64,000 nucleotides of DNA from Agrypnia vestita (lineage: Eukaryota; Arthropoda; Insecta; Trichoptera; Phryganeidae): contig JADDOH010000133.1 in NCBI GenBank assembly GCA_016648135.1, forward strand, positions 186,001 to 250,000, read 5' to 3'. Shown in pieces: positions 11,130 through 23,100 of the stretch. The notes under the pieces were generated by a model that was not told the origin of the DNA, searched no databases, and saw nothing but the letters and a program-made list of their open reading frames with translations. Both the position numbers and the translations under genes were made by a program. Positions within the stretch are counted from its first letter, which is position 1. Each line of letters begins with the position of its first letter.

Positions 11130-11680
11130 AATATTTTAAGCAACAAATAATTAAATTTTGTAATGCACAAACGTTGATATATATATATTTTTTATATTTT
11201 TTATTTATTTAAAAAAATCCTTGTTTACAAATAAAGATACTTAATACTAATTTAACAATAAAACATAAGATAAATTACACATTTTTTTTGATTTGTTTAA
11301 TTTGTGGATTATGCCACTCTACTAGGCTACGCCTGTCCCCAGAGTGGCGTTATAGAACACAATTATAATATTTTTTCGAGTTCGTCAGTAGTATTTATTT
11401 TCATAAGGTAGTTATTATGTATCTACAGAGTCTCAAGTGGAATGTTAGTGAAAGTTGAGTTAGTCATAAGTCCAAGTGTAAATATGTGTAGAATCATTGT
11501 TTAATGTAAGAAGGGTTAAAGTTTTGTTTAAGATTATTTTTTATTTTCCTTAATTACTTAATTAATTTATATAGGTATATATTTTTATTTGAATATGTAT
11601 ATTATTTGAATGTATATATTATGTATGCAATTACAGTAGTAAGTGTATCATTTATAATATAGTATATCTATTTTTTATAT
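11130..11680. other. AT-rich stretch with one hairpin
   Basis: No gene seen. Near 11310-11352, GCCACTCT and AGAGTGGC form an inverted repeat around a 27-base loop, next to a T-rich run. This could be the 3' end of an unrecognised retroelement. Confidence 0.3.
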
Positions 11681-11689
11681 ATCTAATAT

Positions 11690-11785
11690 ATGTATATAGA
11701 TATAGATATATAACATATAATATATCTATAATAATAATCTATATATATATATATATCTATATATAGATCTAAGTTTATATATAGA
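11690..11785. repeat. AT/GATA-type microsatellite
   Basis: A low-complexity run built from ATAT, ATAGATAT and CTATATAT units, partly palindromic. It lies just beyond the 3' end of the CR1-like LINE. Confidence 0.9.
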
Positions 11786-11825
11786 TCAAACGTCGGCCTA
11801 TACCTCTAACTCTCCCATTATTTAT

Positions 11826-14207
11826 TTTTATTTATTTATTTAACGCCCTTATGGGCTTTTACAATATACAGAATATTTTTTTTTTTAAATTACATAAGAC
11901 AGTTAAAATTAAAATACAGTTAAAAGTTACAATAATAATAGTTAAAAGTTAATAATAATAATAATAATAATACAAGAAAAACATAAAAACATAAGATAAA
12001 ATAATAATAAAGTTAAAGGTAGAAATAATAATAGTTAAAGGTAAAATAGAAAGATTTATTGTCCATTTCCATTTTGTTGGGATGTAAACAATTGTATCAG
12101 CTTTGTCCTATAAACAGTTATACTATCAGCAAAAATGTCAGCCGCCTCTGCATGCTCATTCCCTAATGAGTGTAATCTGGGAATTACAGAGTTTGCTAAT
12201 GCATTAGTTCTGACACTTCCACTATAATAGAACAATGCACTGTGTCTTGATGACCTCGATGGAGCATATAAGTCGATCAGACTAATAATCTGGGGGCAAT
12301 CAATCAAACTATTTACGATCCTATAAAGAAATATTAGGTCTGTTACAGTACGTCTCACAGACAAGTTTAAAAGTTGTAAATAACTAAGGAGATATTTATA
12401 ATTGATATCTTCCAAGCGTATATTTAATTTGTAATTAATAAATCTTAAATATTTTTTTTGGACTCGTTCAATTGCCGTTGAATGATTAACATAGTGAGGA
12501 GACCAAATGATCGAGTTATATTCAACCTGAGGTCTGACAAGAGAAGTGTAGAGGACTTTATAAGTGCGCAGGTCTGTAAAGTTTTGTGCAGTTCTTAAAA
12601 CAAATCCCAACATTTTGAGACCTTTATTAGTTATCAAGTCAATGTGGGGAATGAATGATAATTTAGCATCAAAAATTACTCCCAGATCACTTATCTCCTC
12701 AACTGATACAAGGTTTACATCATTAATTTTGTAGGTGAATTTAATAGGAATCTTTTTTTTTTGTAAAAGTAATAGATTGGCACTTGGAGATATTTAGATG
12801 AAGTTGATTGTTGGTACACCATTTGAACAGGGAATCCAAATTTGATTGTAGTTTCATACAATCGGACATACTTTTCACTGATCTAAATATTTTCAAGTCA
12901 TCGGCAAATATCATAAATTGTACATCATCAAAAATGTCAGCAATGTCATTTATAAAAAGGATGAACAGGATTGGTCCGAGGTGTGAGCCCTGCGGGACTC
13001 CACTCAAAGCAATGAATTCTTCTGATAATGAAGAGTTAATCTTTACCGAAAGGCTTCTATTGCATAGATAGCTACCTAACCATTGTAATAATTTACCATG
13101 AATGCCCAATCTTTGGAGTTTATCCATCAATATAAGATGTGACACTTTGTCAAATGCTTTAGAGAAATCTGTATAGATTGAGTCTACCTGGTTTCCCTTT
13201 CCCAGTTCATTGGATATGTAATTTTCATACAGTAATAAATTAGTAGCTGTTGACCTACCTGAGAAAAAACCATGTTGGAAAGGTGATATTACGGGTTTCA
13301 TTTGGTACATTATATTATTCAGTAAGAGTTTTTCAAAGAGTTTTGGTATTGATGATTGAATACAAATAGGTCTATAGTTTTTGATATCACTTTTAACACC
13401 CTTTTTGAAAATTGGCATCAGGAAGCTACTTTTCCAGACATCAGGATAGCAGCCTGTACTCAAAGATAAGTTAAATAAGAGATATAACGGATAGGAGAGA
13501 TGATCAACACAATTTATCAGGAATATTGGTGGTATCCTGTCTGGTCCAGCGCTTTTATTGTGATCCAGTTGTTTAATTAGAGTTAAAATCTCACCTTGAT
13601 TAATATGGACATTAGATATATTTATTTGATCAGAAACCTCAACATTCGGTATATAATTATCAGACACAGAGGCACTATCGTATACGCTTTTAAAGAAATC
13701 TGCGAACATGTTTGTTATTTCATTTATGTTGTTTCCTACGACATTATTGAGGTACATTGTATTTGGTATATCAGTATCATTTTTTCTCAATGAATTTGTG
13801 TATTTCCAAAAATTTTTTGTGTTGTTTTGTATATTTTTCTCAATATTATTTACATAGTTATTGAAACACAGTTTTGAGAGAGCGGTACATTGCTTCCTCA
13901 ATCTAGTAAATTCAGTGTAATCGCACAGGTTTCGACTTTCTTTGTATATTTTGTGGGCAGATTTTTTAAGATTTGTCAAATTAATTAGCTCATAATTAAA
14001 CCATTTAGGGTATTTTGATTTAAATTGCTTGCTTCTAGGAACAAATTTTTCTATAATTTGATAAATTGACTTGTAAAATTGGTCAGCTGCGTTATTAATG
14101 TTTCCATTGGACAAGTTATTCCAGTCGATATCATCGTTTTGGAGGAATGACCAATCAATGTTTGAAAGATGAGTGTTAATACTCACATAATCTGCTTTAC
14201 GAAAATT
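11826..14207 (-). mobile_element. CR1/Jockey-type non-LTR retrotransposon, 5' truncated
   Basis: The element reads right to left. The coding part is 14206 to 12056. A 3' UTR with A-rich and ATA-repeat tracts follows and ends in a GCCCATAAGGGC hairpin and TAAATAAATAAAT tail near 11830-11865. The same 3' hairpin and tail recur at 59157-59230 and 60530-60610. The endonuclease half is missing: the element starts abruptly at a TA microsatellite (14208-14231). Such 5' truncation is typical of target-primed reverse transcription. Confidence 0.88.
12056..14206 (-). pseudogene. reverse transcriptase of CR1/Jockey-type LINE, frameshifted
   Basis: The frame from 14186 down to 12741 carries an RT domain. 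It contains YRPICIQSSIPKLFEK, then FQHGFFSGRST. The catalytic Asp of motif A is at about residue 340 (YTDFSKAFD), motif B is GVPQGSHLGP, and motif C is FADD at about residues 427-430 (FADD rather than the common YADD). A frameshift in an A/T homopolymer near 12750-12760 shifts the rest into another frame. That part (to 12056) continues as the thumb/C-terminal region (LGFVLRTAQNFTD, LYTSLVRPQVEYNSIIWSP, RVQKKYLRF). Only the last residues of the endonuclease linker (FRKADYVS) remain upstream. The missing N-terminus and the frameshift make it non-functional. Confidence 0.9.
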
Positions 14208-14231
14208 GAATATATATATATATATATATAT
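14208..14231. repeat. TA dinucleotide microsatellite at LINE 5' junction
   Basis: About twelve TA units abut the truncated 5' end of the CR1-like element. They may have arisen at, or served as, the junction target. Confidence 0.9.
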
Positions 14232-14269
14232 TTATCACTATTATAGTTTAAATAGGAGAAGTCTCACTA

Positions 14270-14440
14270 ATAAACAGGTGTAATTACTATATTGGAACTG
14301 ATGATGACAGGGACTGCTCCTCTCGAAACGAACGTAGTGATAAATATAGATTAATGTGTGTGCATTAAACTCCTCTCTTATGCTCCTCTCGAAACTAAAG
14401 TAGTGAAAAATATACATAGTTTAATGTGTGTAGATTGAAA
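14270..14440 (+). repeat. repeat with GGGACTGCTCCTCTCGAAAC motif, two partial units
   Basis: The phrase CTGATGATGACAGGGACTGC, then TCCTCTCGAAAC, begins near 14297. CTCCTCTCGAAACTAAAGTA recurs near 14390, and each is followed by TTAATGTGTGTGCATTA-like sequence. Related copies are near 55585-55645 (minus) and 59305-59375 (plus). The complementary GAGG/CCTC parts could form a hairpin ahead of GAAAC. Confidence 0.65.
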
Positions 14441-14444
14441 ATAT

Positions 14445-16050
14445 TAATTTAGTATAAATTAAAATAATCATGTTGCAACACAAATGAACAGCCAAATCAA
14501 TCAATAAAGAATGATTTTTCGTTTAAACACCTAACTGTTTTTTTATAATTTATTTTCATTTTCGAGATTTAACATATTTTTGCCAAAAACCAGCACCATC
14601 CGTACTAGAATATTATTTTAGGTAATACAGTGTTAAAACACTCTTTTTTGTTAATAAATTATTCTTCCAGAAAAAATTAAATATAACTTTCCGCAAGTGC
14701 TATTTAAACATCTTAAAAAAAATGGATTCAATAAAAAAATGTAATTATTATAAAATATTTTAAAAAGCATTTCCCTCGAATACGGCGGCACGCAATCGTT
14801 GTTAAAGTACAGCTAGAACTTGAAAATAATCGATCGTGTCAGACACATTTTTAAAATTCTGAGCCCCGCCACTTCTGAAAATTTCTCTTGAAAAAAATTA
14901 ACGCTTCCTTCTCACGCGACTTACTCCGCCGATTACATTTTCAGCCGGAATGGTACTTTGACAATAATGAGGGCTAAAAGACGGAACGTGTAATACGCTA
15001 AAAAAGGTTAAGGAAGGAGGCTTTTATTAATTTATTTACTAGCTCGGACGACGAAAGGGTATGTTTTTCGGAGATGTATTACGCTACTTAAATGTGTGAG
15101 TATTTTGTAGGTAATTTATTTCAGGGAAATATGGACGATAAACTGCGACACGCGTTGAAAATCTTCCGGAAGGTCAAAGTGCGAAACGAAGACTTCTTGA
15201 AACGTTTGAAAATGTGTAGGACGAGCAAAAAGAAGATAAAATATGTTACGAAAGGAGAGTAATGTGAAGTTATACATGATAGATATAATGGAATTGAGAT
15301 TAGTTCGTTACAGCCGGTCCATCATCATGCATATTTGACGTAGTTACGTTGAAAGTGTCTAACTCAAAAAACATGGAATTTTGAAAATGGCTTCTAAAAA
15401 TTTGAGATCACAAAAACCTAATTCGTCGATATTTATGCCTGAAATATATATTAAATTTTGTTGATATTTTTTTGTATGGCATTTTGGGATTTTAAAGTTG
15501 GCTTGTAATCTTGGTGACGTGTTTTTTTCGAATTTCATATGTTTGTCTTCTTTGATGAGTTGCATAACTGATTTTTTTTTGTGAATTTTCTTTTCAACCT
15601 TTGAGACTGGAAATATTTTGAATAGTGTTTGTGTGGAGAATGTTGATTTTTTTTTAACTATGACTTTAATAATTGTTCTCTGAATTACTTTAATTCATTA
15701 TTACATATTTTTTGTGTAGGGCTCATTGTAGAGATATTTGAACGATTTTTAATGAAATTATAAGAAAAAACTCTTATTTACGAATATATGACGCGTTTTA
15801 CAGGTGGGATTCACTATTTTCATTCAGGTTAACCACTCGACAGGAGAACAGAACGGCGAGCATACCCAGCCACCCATAATGGAATGAACAAAACAAGCAA
15901 GAATTGTGATTGTCGATTCGGAAACCACAATCGGTCAGACCTCCACACTGACCAAGGGGAGCCGACTATTTTCGCAGTCAGGTCTCCCTGGCAGCAGGAC
16001 CTCTCAGTATCTCCTAGCGATAGATTCGGACGGACTTCTGAAAATATATT
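14445..16050. other. non-coding stretch
   Basis: No gene or clear repeat was found. A moderately GC-rich patch lies at 14780-15260. The short minus frame at 15359-15565 shows no family feature. Probably intron. Confidence 0.35.
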
Positions 16051-16052
16051 TT

Positions 16053-16520
16053 ACTAGCTGTGCCCGCGCGGCTTCGCGCGCGTAGATTTTTGTACACTGT
16101 TTGGATCGTCATAGTACTTTCGCGAACCTTCTAGAACATTCTCCTTTCGGAACTTTCAAGAAATTTATCGAATGTACAGGAACCTTCTAGACACACCTAC
16201 ACATTCCACCACTCAGTTTAGAACCTTATAGAACTTTCGGGAATTTTCTAGAACCTTCTCCTTCCAGAACTTTCTAGGACAGGTTTATCCGGAATCTTCT
16301 AGACTCACCGACACAGTCGGCGCGCCTATTTTGAAACAATCTGAAGCATTTGCGGCCTTCCCATAACAAAACAATGTGCTAGAAAGCACATTTTCGTCAC
16401 CCACTCCCACCCACGCACAGCCACCCCCACCAAACTCGCACATTTTTGATGTGACACAAAGGGCTCTCCACCACCATAACCACCGGTGGGTGGTTATGAA
16501 GCAAACTTGGCGAGTAGGGA
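16053..16520 (+). repeat. interspersed repeat starting ACTAGCTGTGCCCGCG, carrying HSEs
   Basis: The phrase TACTAGCTGTGCCCGCGCGG at 16053 resembles a repeat end I recall from many lepidopteran genomes; that is memory, not a search. It contains a GC hairpin (GCGCGGCTTCGCGC). The heat-shock-element cluster follows directly. Further on, a 10-bp perfect hairpin (CATAACCACC / GGTGGTTATG, 16475-16498) may mark the other end. The class of element is unknown. Confidence 0.45.
16123..16304. promoter_or_regulatory. cluster of heat-shock elements (HSF binding sites)
   Basis: Alternating GAA and TTC triplets spaced exactly 5 bases apart form several heat-shock elements. There is a perfect four-unit site at 16124-16141 (GAA 16124, TTC 16129, GAA 16134, TTC 16139) and a perfect three-unit site at 16150-16162. 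An eight-unit site at 16221-16258 has one mismatch (TTA at 16226). A three-unit site lies at 16262-16274, and partial sites lie at 16180-16192 and 16292-16304. HSF trimers bind this pattern in all eukaryotes. Whether it is active here is unknown; the cluster sits in an interspersed repeat, not at a recognised gene start. Confidence 0.8.
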
Positions 16521-16524
16521 AAAA

Positions 16525-17780
16525 CGGGTTTCTTTATATAAATATATATTGATTTATAATAAACAATGGCGGATTGCATTGCTTGGGGGCCGGCGACGGG
16601 GGGTGAAATTGAAAAGGACGCTACATTATTAGACCCAATATGCTAAGTAATTTTCATATTTTAATTACTTATTATAATATATTTATTCACAAGTACCTCT
16701 AGGTAGTCTTTTTATGCAAAAGAAAGGTAGTATAAATACGTCACACATCTCCGAACCTCCTCCGAGTGATCCTCTGAACCAAAATCACATCTGAGTTTCT
16801 GCTAAGCTCAGGCTGAACCGTATCGTATATGTATGCAGATATTTTATGAACGAATAAACTTGCGAGCTTTCCTCGGGCAGTCAGGCAAGTTCACCATACA
16901 TGGTGCACGGTTATTCTGTCTACCCTAAACACAACAATGAAATTAGCTTCGCGAATTTACGCCAGACATTAAAACGTGTGAATGGAGCTTATTTCGTATT
17001 ATAATACATGGGGTTCATAAAAGTTTTACCTATTTTAGTGACAGCAGTGTATTTTAATTTATTTTCAGATCTTCAGAATGAACGGAAACAGCATAAGTAT
17101 ATAGTAATATTAATCTGATAAATCTATGGAAAAGTGACAATAAAACAGGAGAAAATTATAAAAAAATCAATACGGTAGGTATCAGTCAAGACGATTATTG
17201 GATTAACTGAATAACGCAGTTATTGTAACTGTGATTGCTATTATCTGAGATCAATTATAAATAGGTGCACGGTAAAATTCTGGACTGTGGATTTACAGTC
17301 AGAATCGGTGATACATTGTATTTTAAAAAGCCGTTTTATAAAAATCAAATTCTATTTTAATTCATCGTTGTGTCATGGGTATATTTAAAAATATCGAAGG
17401 TTTACGCTTCAAAGTCTAGGGCGAGAATACATAATGTATACCGGATAGGTTCACGCAAAAAAAACAAGCAATTATCTGAACTCGCGGCAATACCAAAAAA
17501 TAAATTAATCCTATAAAATCTTTTGACGAAAAAGTTACAAGCAAAAACGCCATACACGCCGACTACGCATTTAAGTCAATACCTGGACTCACATCAATAC
17601 TAAAAAATAAAATGTTCCTTTCGGAACATGCTACCCTTGGTTGGGGCCATCGTATGGTGAGCGGTTCCGAGCAACTGTCAGTGCAGCTTAACGCACCCGG
17701 TACGAGCCGCGCTTGACTACCACTGGGTAGCAATAATGCATGAGCGATTCCAAATTATCTACAGCCTGCCCATTTTTACA
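16525..17780. other. non-coding stretch
   Basis: No gene or confident repeat. Mixed composition with AT-rich patches. Probably intron. Confidence 0.35.
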
Positions 17781-17789
17781 CCACGAAAG

Positions 17790-18083
17790 CACAGTATAGT
17801 AAAGTAAACAGTATGTTGTCTCGGCAGTGTCCTTGAAATAAATACCTACGGCCGCTTGGTAGTTAAACACGCACCAGGGCTGCTCGTAGACTGACTCTTT
17901 AGGGTTTGAGGTGCCAAAAATTGACGTAAATGTATGCGTGGGAGCGTCTCACACTGCTTGCGTCCGTACGTTACTGCAGCCCTGCGGCGACCGCGCAGAC
18001 CGAAGTACACCGAGATTTCGAAGGGCGTCGTTTCGGCTGTAATGAAGATGTAATACTACTTACTGTATGTTTACTATACTGTG
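17790..18083 (+). mobile_element. MITE with CACAGTATAGTAAA ends and 7-bp target duplication, copy 1
   Basis: A 294-bp element starts CACAGTATAGTAAA and ends TTTACTATACTGTG, its inverse. It is flanked by direct repeats ACGAAAG at 17783-17789 and 18084-18090. The interior (for example TTCGAAGGGCGTCGTTTCGG and ACTGCAGCCCTGCGGC) matches 42070-42369 in reverse orientation. It codes for nothing recognisable, so it would be mobilised by a transposase made elsewhere. Seven-base duplications fit none of the commonest families exactly (hAT and P make 8). Confidence 0.92.
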
Positions 18084-18179
18084 ACGAAAGGAAGAATGGA
18101 ACGAGGCGGTGACCTTTTTAAACATTTTTATTTATTTATGTTAATAGCAAGAATAACGGAGGTGCGCCAGAATATAGAT

Positions 18180-18490
18180 AGCATTAATTTTTACTCCCTT
18201 TCTATTGACTCGTAGCGTCTGCGGTTTGTTGTCTGCCGGAAAAACTTTGGATCGATTCTTAACCCTTTCCCCGTGATCCAATCGAGCTGAAACTTTGCAG
18301 GCTGACTCGTGGCAACGATAAAAAAGATCTAACAAATTTAATAATTATAGCATAATTTTGTATTTTTCGAAATTTTAATGGTTTTTTTTCAAATTGGAAT
18401 CAATACAAATTAGTAATGACCCCGACGCGTGTAGTAAGCACGAAACTTGATTCAAGAAGAAAGGGAGTTTGATAAAAACTTGGTTTTTAC
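18180..18490 (-). repeat. interspersed repeat family 'ACTCCCTTTCT', copy 2
   Basis: Read on the minus strand, this matches the copy at 33800-34115 through most of its length. It starts in AAAAACCAAGTTTTTATC next to ACTCCCTTTCT (about 18468 downward). It continues through the CTGCAAAGTTTCAGCTCGAT block and ends AGAAAGGGAGT near 18193. The ends are thus short inverted repeats. Confidence 0.75.
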
Positions 18491-18799
18491 GGATGAATTT
18501 TTTAATAATTAAAGTTGGAAATTCTCTTCCATGCATGCATTCCTCTACTACACTCATGTTCTGATTAGTTAAGCTCGTGATACAAAAAAAAATTGACAAG
18601 TACTATTTATATTTTTAATCTAATTCCACTCAGTACCAATTAAAGTAATCCAATATATGCCCGAACTCAAGCGAACTACATCTTTTACAAGATGCATCCC
18701 TTAGATCTAAGTGACCCAGGCTACGTTGAAAAACCGGTTTGAAAACGCTACTATCGATCGAAGTCTTCCCCACACACGTGGAGAAAATTTGGTTTTCTT

Positions 18800-19190
18800 C
18801 ATTAATGAATGAGTGAAATAATTATGACATCGGTTGCGGTCGGGAGGAGGGTGGCGATAGGGATGGGGCGCGATAAGCAATACCCGACGAAAAGAGTAAT
18901 CAAATATAAACACGGAGAACTGACTACCGGGTGCGTGAAAACGTTCAATATTTGTAAAGACAACAGTGAAACTCGACGCTCGTTCGATCGAGTCGTTCCG
19001 AGTACCGGGAATTGTTAAAACGAGCAAATAACCTTCCGGCCGCGGGGCGGGGGGAGGGTTATTAAAACAAACTTAATGATTGACATAATTCGAGTGAAAG
19101 AGAAGGGCGGCATTCAATTAATTACGACTGTTGACTCGGCGCCGATACGTTTCGGGAAACGCCACTAATAAGAGAACGAGGAAGATTCGA
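18800..19190. other. GC-rich repeat-free island
   Basis: Sequence between repeats with much higher GC than its surroundings (CGGTTGCGGTCGGGAGGAGG near 18831; CCGGCCGCGGGGCGGGG near 19036). Short frames on both strands lack domains. A candidate intronic regulatory segment by context only. Confidence 0.35.
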
Positions 19191-19480
19191 TGTAGCATCG
19201 AGTGTGGAAATAATTTGTTTGGTATAATGATTAGTCGATAATTATTAATTGCCCGTGGCTAAAAGTACCACGAATGTGATATCAGTATTGCGTATTGCGC
19301 CCATGATATAATCGCAAGGAATATACAATCTCGCATAAAATAATTCAGCATTTTATTTTTTTGAATAATTTACCCGAATTTATAAAATTAATGAGTAATA
19401 TCGTCAATCAGAATACGTCTTTCTTCCAAATTTCAGGTCAAATTAAAGAGTTTAGATTATTATTACGGTCGTTAGACATA

Positions 19481-19912
19481 TTCAACTGTAAATGGTTACA
19501 GATATTTTATACGAACTGTATGTTTTTCTGAGATACAATTCTCGACGTTTCGTTGAAGTCGTATCCAACGTCATCAGGAGAACGACCTGCACCCGCAGAG
19601 GTATAAGGCGGACTGATTAATATTCTCACGACCTTAATTTAACCCTTGAGAGACGTCACAGAAAAGTCCACCGACGTAATTAGTATATATTGCACAATGG
19701 CGACCTCTATCGTAGAACAACCGAACACTCCACAACAAAGTGCATATAATTTACACCCCCGGACACGGAAACATTAATCAGTCCGTCCTATACCTCCGCG
19801 GGTACAGGTCGTTCTCCTGACGACGTTGAATACGACTTCAACGAAACGTCGAGAATAGTCTCCCAGAAAAACATACGCTTCGTATAAAACATCCGTAACC
19901 ATTTACAGTTAA
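19481..19912. repeat. foldback element with about 142-bp arms
   Basis: The left arm 19481-19622 (TTCAACTGTAAATGGTTACA ... GGACTGATTAAT region) is the close reverse complement of the right arm 19772-19912, with an unrelated 150-bp centre. Both arms hold the phrase GACGTTTCGTTGAAGTCGTA and its continuation. No coding sequence. A long-terminal-inverted-repeat MITE is likely. Confidence 0.92.
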
Positions 19913-20087
19913 ATTCATAAATCGAATATTGGCCGTGAAGTGGGTCAAATATTAATAACGAAAAATTGTGACTGTTTTGCAAGTAAAACTTAGCGTTCGA
20001 ATACATAAAAATAGTGAAGCTCGTATTACACAAGGCATGGTATAGAAGGATCATATACCCGGGACGGTACTGTTAACTTCCACTCAC

Positions 20088-20198
20088 CTTTGACGTAGAG
20101 GATGGTCGGCTTGGAGTACTCCGTGCCGATGGAGTTCTCCGCCACACACTCGTACTTGCCTTTGTCCTCCTCCTCGCTGTTGGTAATCTGCAGGGCTC
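20088..20198 (-). CDS. Lar: Lar-type receptor tyrosine phosphatase, exon for C-terminal half of Ig domain 2
   Basis: This 111-bp internal exon of a type IIa receptor tyrosine phosphatase acts at the cell surface in axon guidance and synapse formation. Reading right to left it encodes (G)[18 protein letters not shown], then [18 protein letters not shown]. This is the E, F and G strand half of Ig2, with the [11 protein letters not shown] motif holding the second disulfide Cys. The acceptor is TTGTTTTGTTGACAG before 20198; the donor is GTGAGT at 20082-20087. Both boundaries are phase 1, so it joins in frame to the exon ending at 36235 (codon split G|GA). The next exon (linker to Ig3) was not found in the remaining 20 kb. 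The family call rests on remembered similarity to Lar and PTPRD/S/F; other Ig-superfamily receptors are less likely. Confidence 0.9.
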
Positions 20199-20199
20199 C

Positions 20200-23100
20200 T
20201 GTCAACAAAACAAGACCATCAGTCTATTTTATCATAAAAAGCAGCATTCACGTGGTAAATCGGTCCACTCCAGAGATGAACGATTTATCAGAACACGCAT
20301 TTGAAAAATATTAATTTAAATTATTATCTAGGTAAATCTAAGTGAGGAAATACCGCTTTGACATGTGTTATATTTATAACAGGTATCCTTATAAATATAC
20401 ATATACATAAAAAGCAATATGAATTCTGGTATGCAACAAATCACAATTTTAGTGATTAAAATATAATAATATTAAAACCGGAAAACAAGTCGTGAAATAC
20501 ATATTTGTGTAAGTAAAATAGGAACCAATTTGACAACTGAAGATAATAAACTTATATACATTGCACCGTTCAGGTCCAAAGCGCATGAGTTCTAAGGTCA
20601 ACGATGTCGAACACGGGCGGTATTATCCTTTATAATTTATAGATTATCAAGAGGTTGTTTACATCCTAAGAGATATACAAAGTCATATTACAGGAGAATT
20701 TAAAGAAGTGACAAGTGTCAATATTATCGTGATTAATAAGTGAAAAATATATTTAAAAAATATATTAAAAATATATTACGGTAGAATTTCCCTTCTAGAT
20801 GTATGCGTACTTAATAATTTTTATAGAATTGACATATTTTCGGACTCTAAAGAAGCCTTATTTGTTCAAATAATGTTATTAATAATTAATGATATCTGGC
20901 TAAATAATGAAATTATCTATTCAATCAGAGTCATTTGATTTAATTTGTCCAAAAACAACAAAAAACATGTATCTTATGGATTACCTGCACATTAGCGAAT
21001 TTAGGGAAACGAATATGTTGATAAATTAGCTAAAGATGCCACTATTTCGGGTATTTCCCCACAATGTCTAAAAGTGAGGAGAACGAACAAGATACTAAAT
21101 GTACTGTACAGGTACAAAACGTATCGGGTCCGAGGCCAACGATGTCGGAGCACGTGACGAGCTACAGCGCTCGGGTTTCAAAGCGAACTATGTTTGTATA
21201 GCTGTATAGCAAGCATTATGACATACTAATATTAATGTAAAAAAGTTACATCGTTCAAGTCAAATACAGAATGACAAATATAATATATTCATACTCAGGA
21301 CATGACCAATTAATAAAGCTCTCTGGTAATATATCGTCAAGAAGACGATTTCTTAACATTTTGAGTGACTTTAATGATTCATCTTGCCCGTGAAACGACC
21401 ATGAAGTACCTACTTTACTAATTTGTACTGATGACTCTGAAATACAATAGAATTCAACAAAAATTACAAATTACCAAATAAAAAAATCGTAGGTACATTC
21501 AAAAACTGATCCAGAATGCTAATGAACCCAATTGTGGCAGCCTTTGTATGAAGCAGTGAGCAATCTTTGTTTGTAAAATCGTATCCGGTATAAAACTCGA
21601 CAGGTATTGTTATTTCATGTTAAATAAAAAATACCCAACGGACTATGACAGCAAATTAGTATCAAACGAATTATAATAAATAAATAAACTTTTGACAAAA
21701 ATATTCAATAATTAGGACAGAATATTTCCATTAACTTCATAATTTTTTCTTATGGGTATACAGTACGAGTATGTAATTAAACAGAGTTATATACAAAAAT
21801 ATATATAAGGTAAGAAAATAATCATCTTTTATCACATAATATGCATGCAACATTAAAAAATATTTTTTCCTTTTTACTTATAGAAAGATATAAACTAATT
21901 GAATTTTATCTGAAACATATCTTTTTTTCACTCACTCTATCTACTAATAAAATAAGTATCTTAAAAAAAAAAACATTTTAATTTGCCTCATAGAATATAC
22001 ATTCAACCTAAATACAAATAAAACATCCCACATCAGAAAAATCAGTTAATAATTCCATAAATAAAAAAGCTTAAATTTGAAATCTTGAATAGTTTAAATA
22101 AGGTTATGTAATGTAATATAACACCGATTTTAGCTCAAATGGTGTATTTTGTAAATTTATTTATTTATTTTAAAATTTTTTTCACTCTCTTGGGGAATTT
22201 CGACTGTATTTTATAAATTAAACAGTTTTAACAGCAAAAAAAAAATGTTTTCGATTACTAATAATATACTTTGAATTAAGCACAAAATTTGTTAAAATAT
22301 CAACGTGCTTCGGGGCCAATGGTAACATTTTTTGCTGGGCTCTCCCATTCATATAGGAATACTCTCCCTGAAGTCCAGTTCAGGTTAGCACACGTTCCTG
22401 TTCCCATACACAATATATTCATATTATCCAATTATATCTAGCGATAGCTTCATGTTTTCATTTCTATCCCTTTGCTATATTATTATTTTCTACGAGTTAT
22501 ACTGACTTAATGGAACTTAAACGAGTCAATAAAGAGATTTTGTTCTAATGCGCTAATTTTTCGATTAATTTAAGTTCTTTAATAAATTCTAATAAGCTCC
22601 CGATACAAAAAAAATTTCAACCATCGACCATTAAAAATACATATAAAATCCTCCTTGCTCCTGTAATGTAGGGAGGCTATTTTTTTAAAGAAGGTTCCGC
22701 TGATAAAAACGCTCAGCTTTTGTTTTCAGAAGGTCCAATTCACGATTCAGAATACGAAAGTTAACAAGCCATACGCGCTGGCGACGCCAAGGGAGTGATT
22801 ATATTGGGTCAAGGCTTCTGATATAAACAACGATCAACGGAAGTGAAAAAGTTAAATATAGTATTACGATTTTGAGAAATCATTTAGAAATAAAAATATA
22901 GTAAATATTGTAGATAAAAAAAAATCAGATTAAATACAATAATGTACTTTTATCCATATTATTTGAGGTCAAACCGGTGGCGGTGTGTGTCCATATCACC
23001 ATGGAAAAAAACTTCGACAGCAAATTCTCTAATATTAACAATGGTACATATTCATGATACATACATATTAAATAATGGAATGGATTATTCTACATTATTA

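Noticed and set aside
16475..16498. 10-bp hairpin considered as a Helitron 3' end
   Set aside because: No CTRR terminus at the expected distance and no matching 5' TC end was seen.
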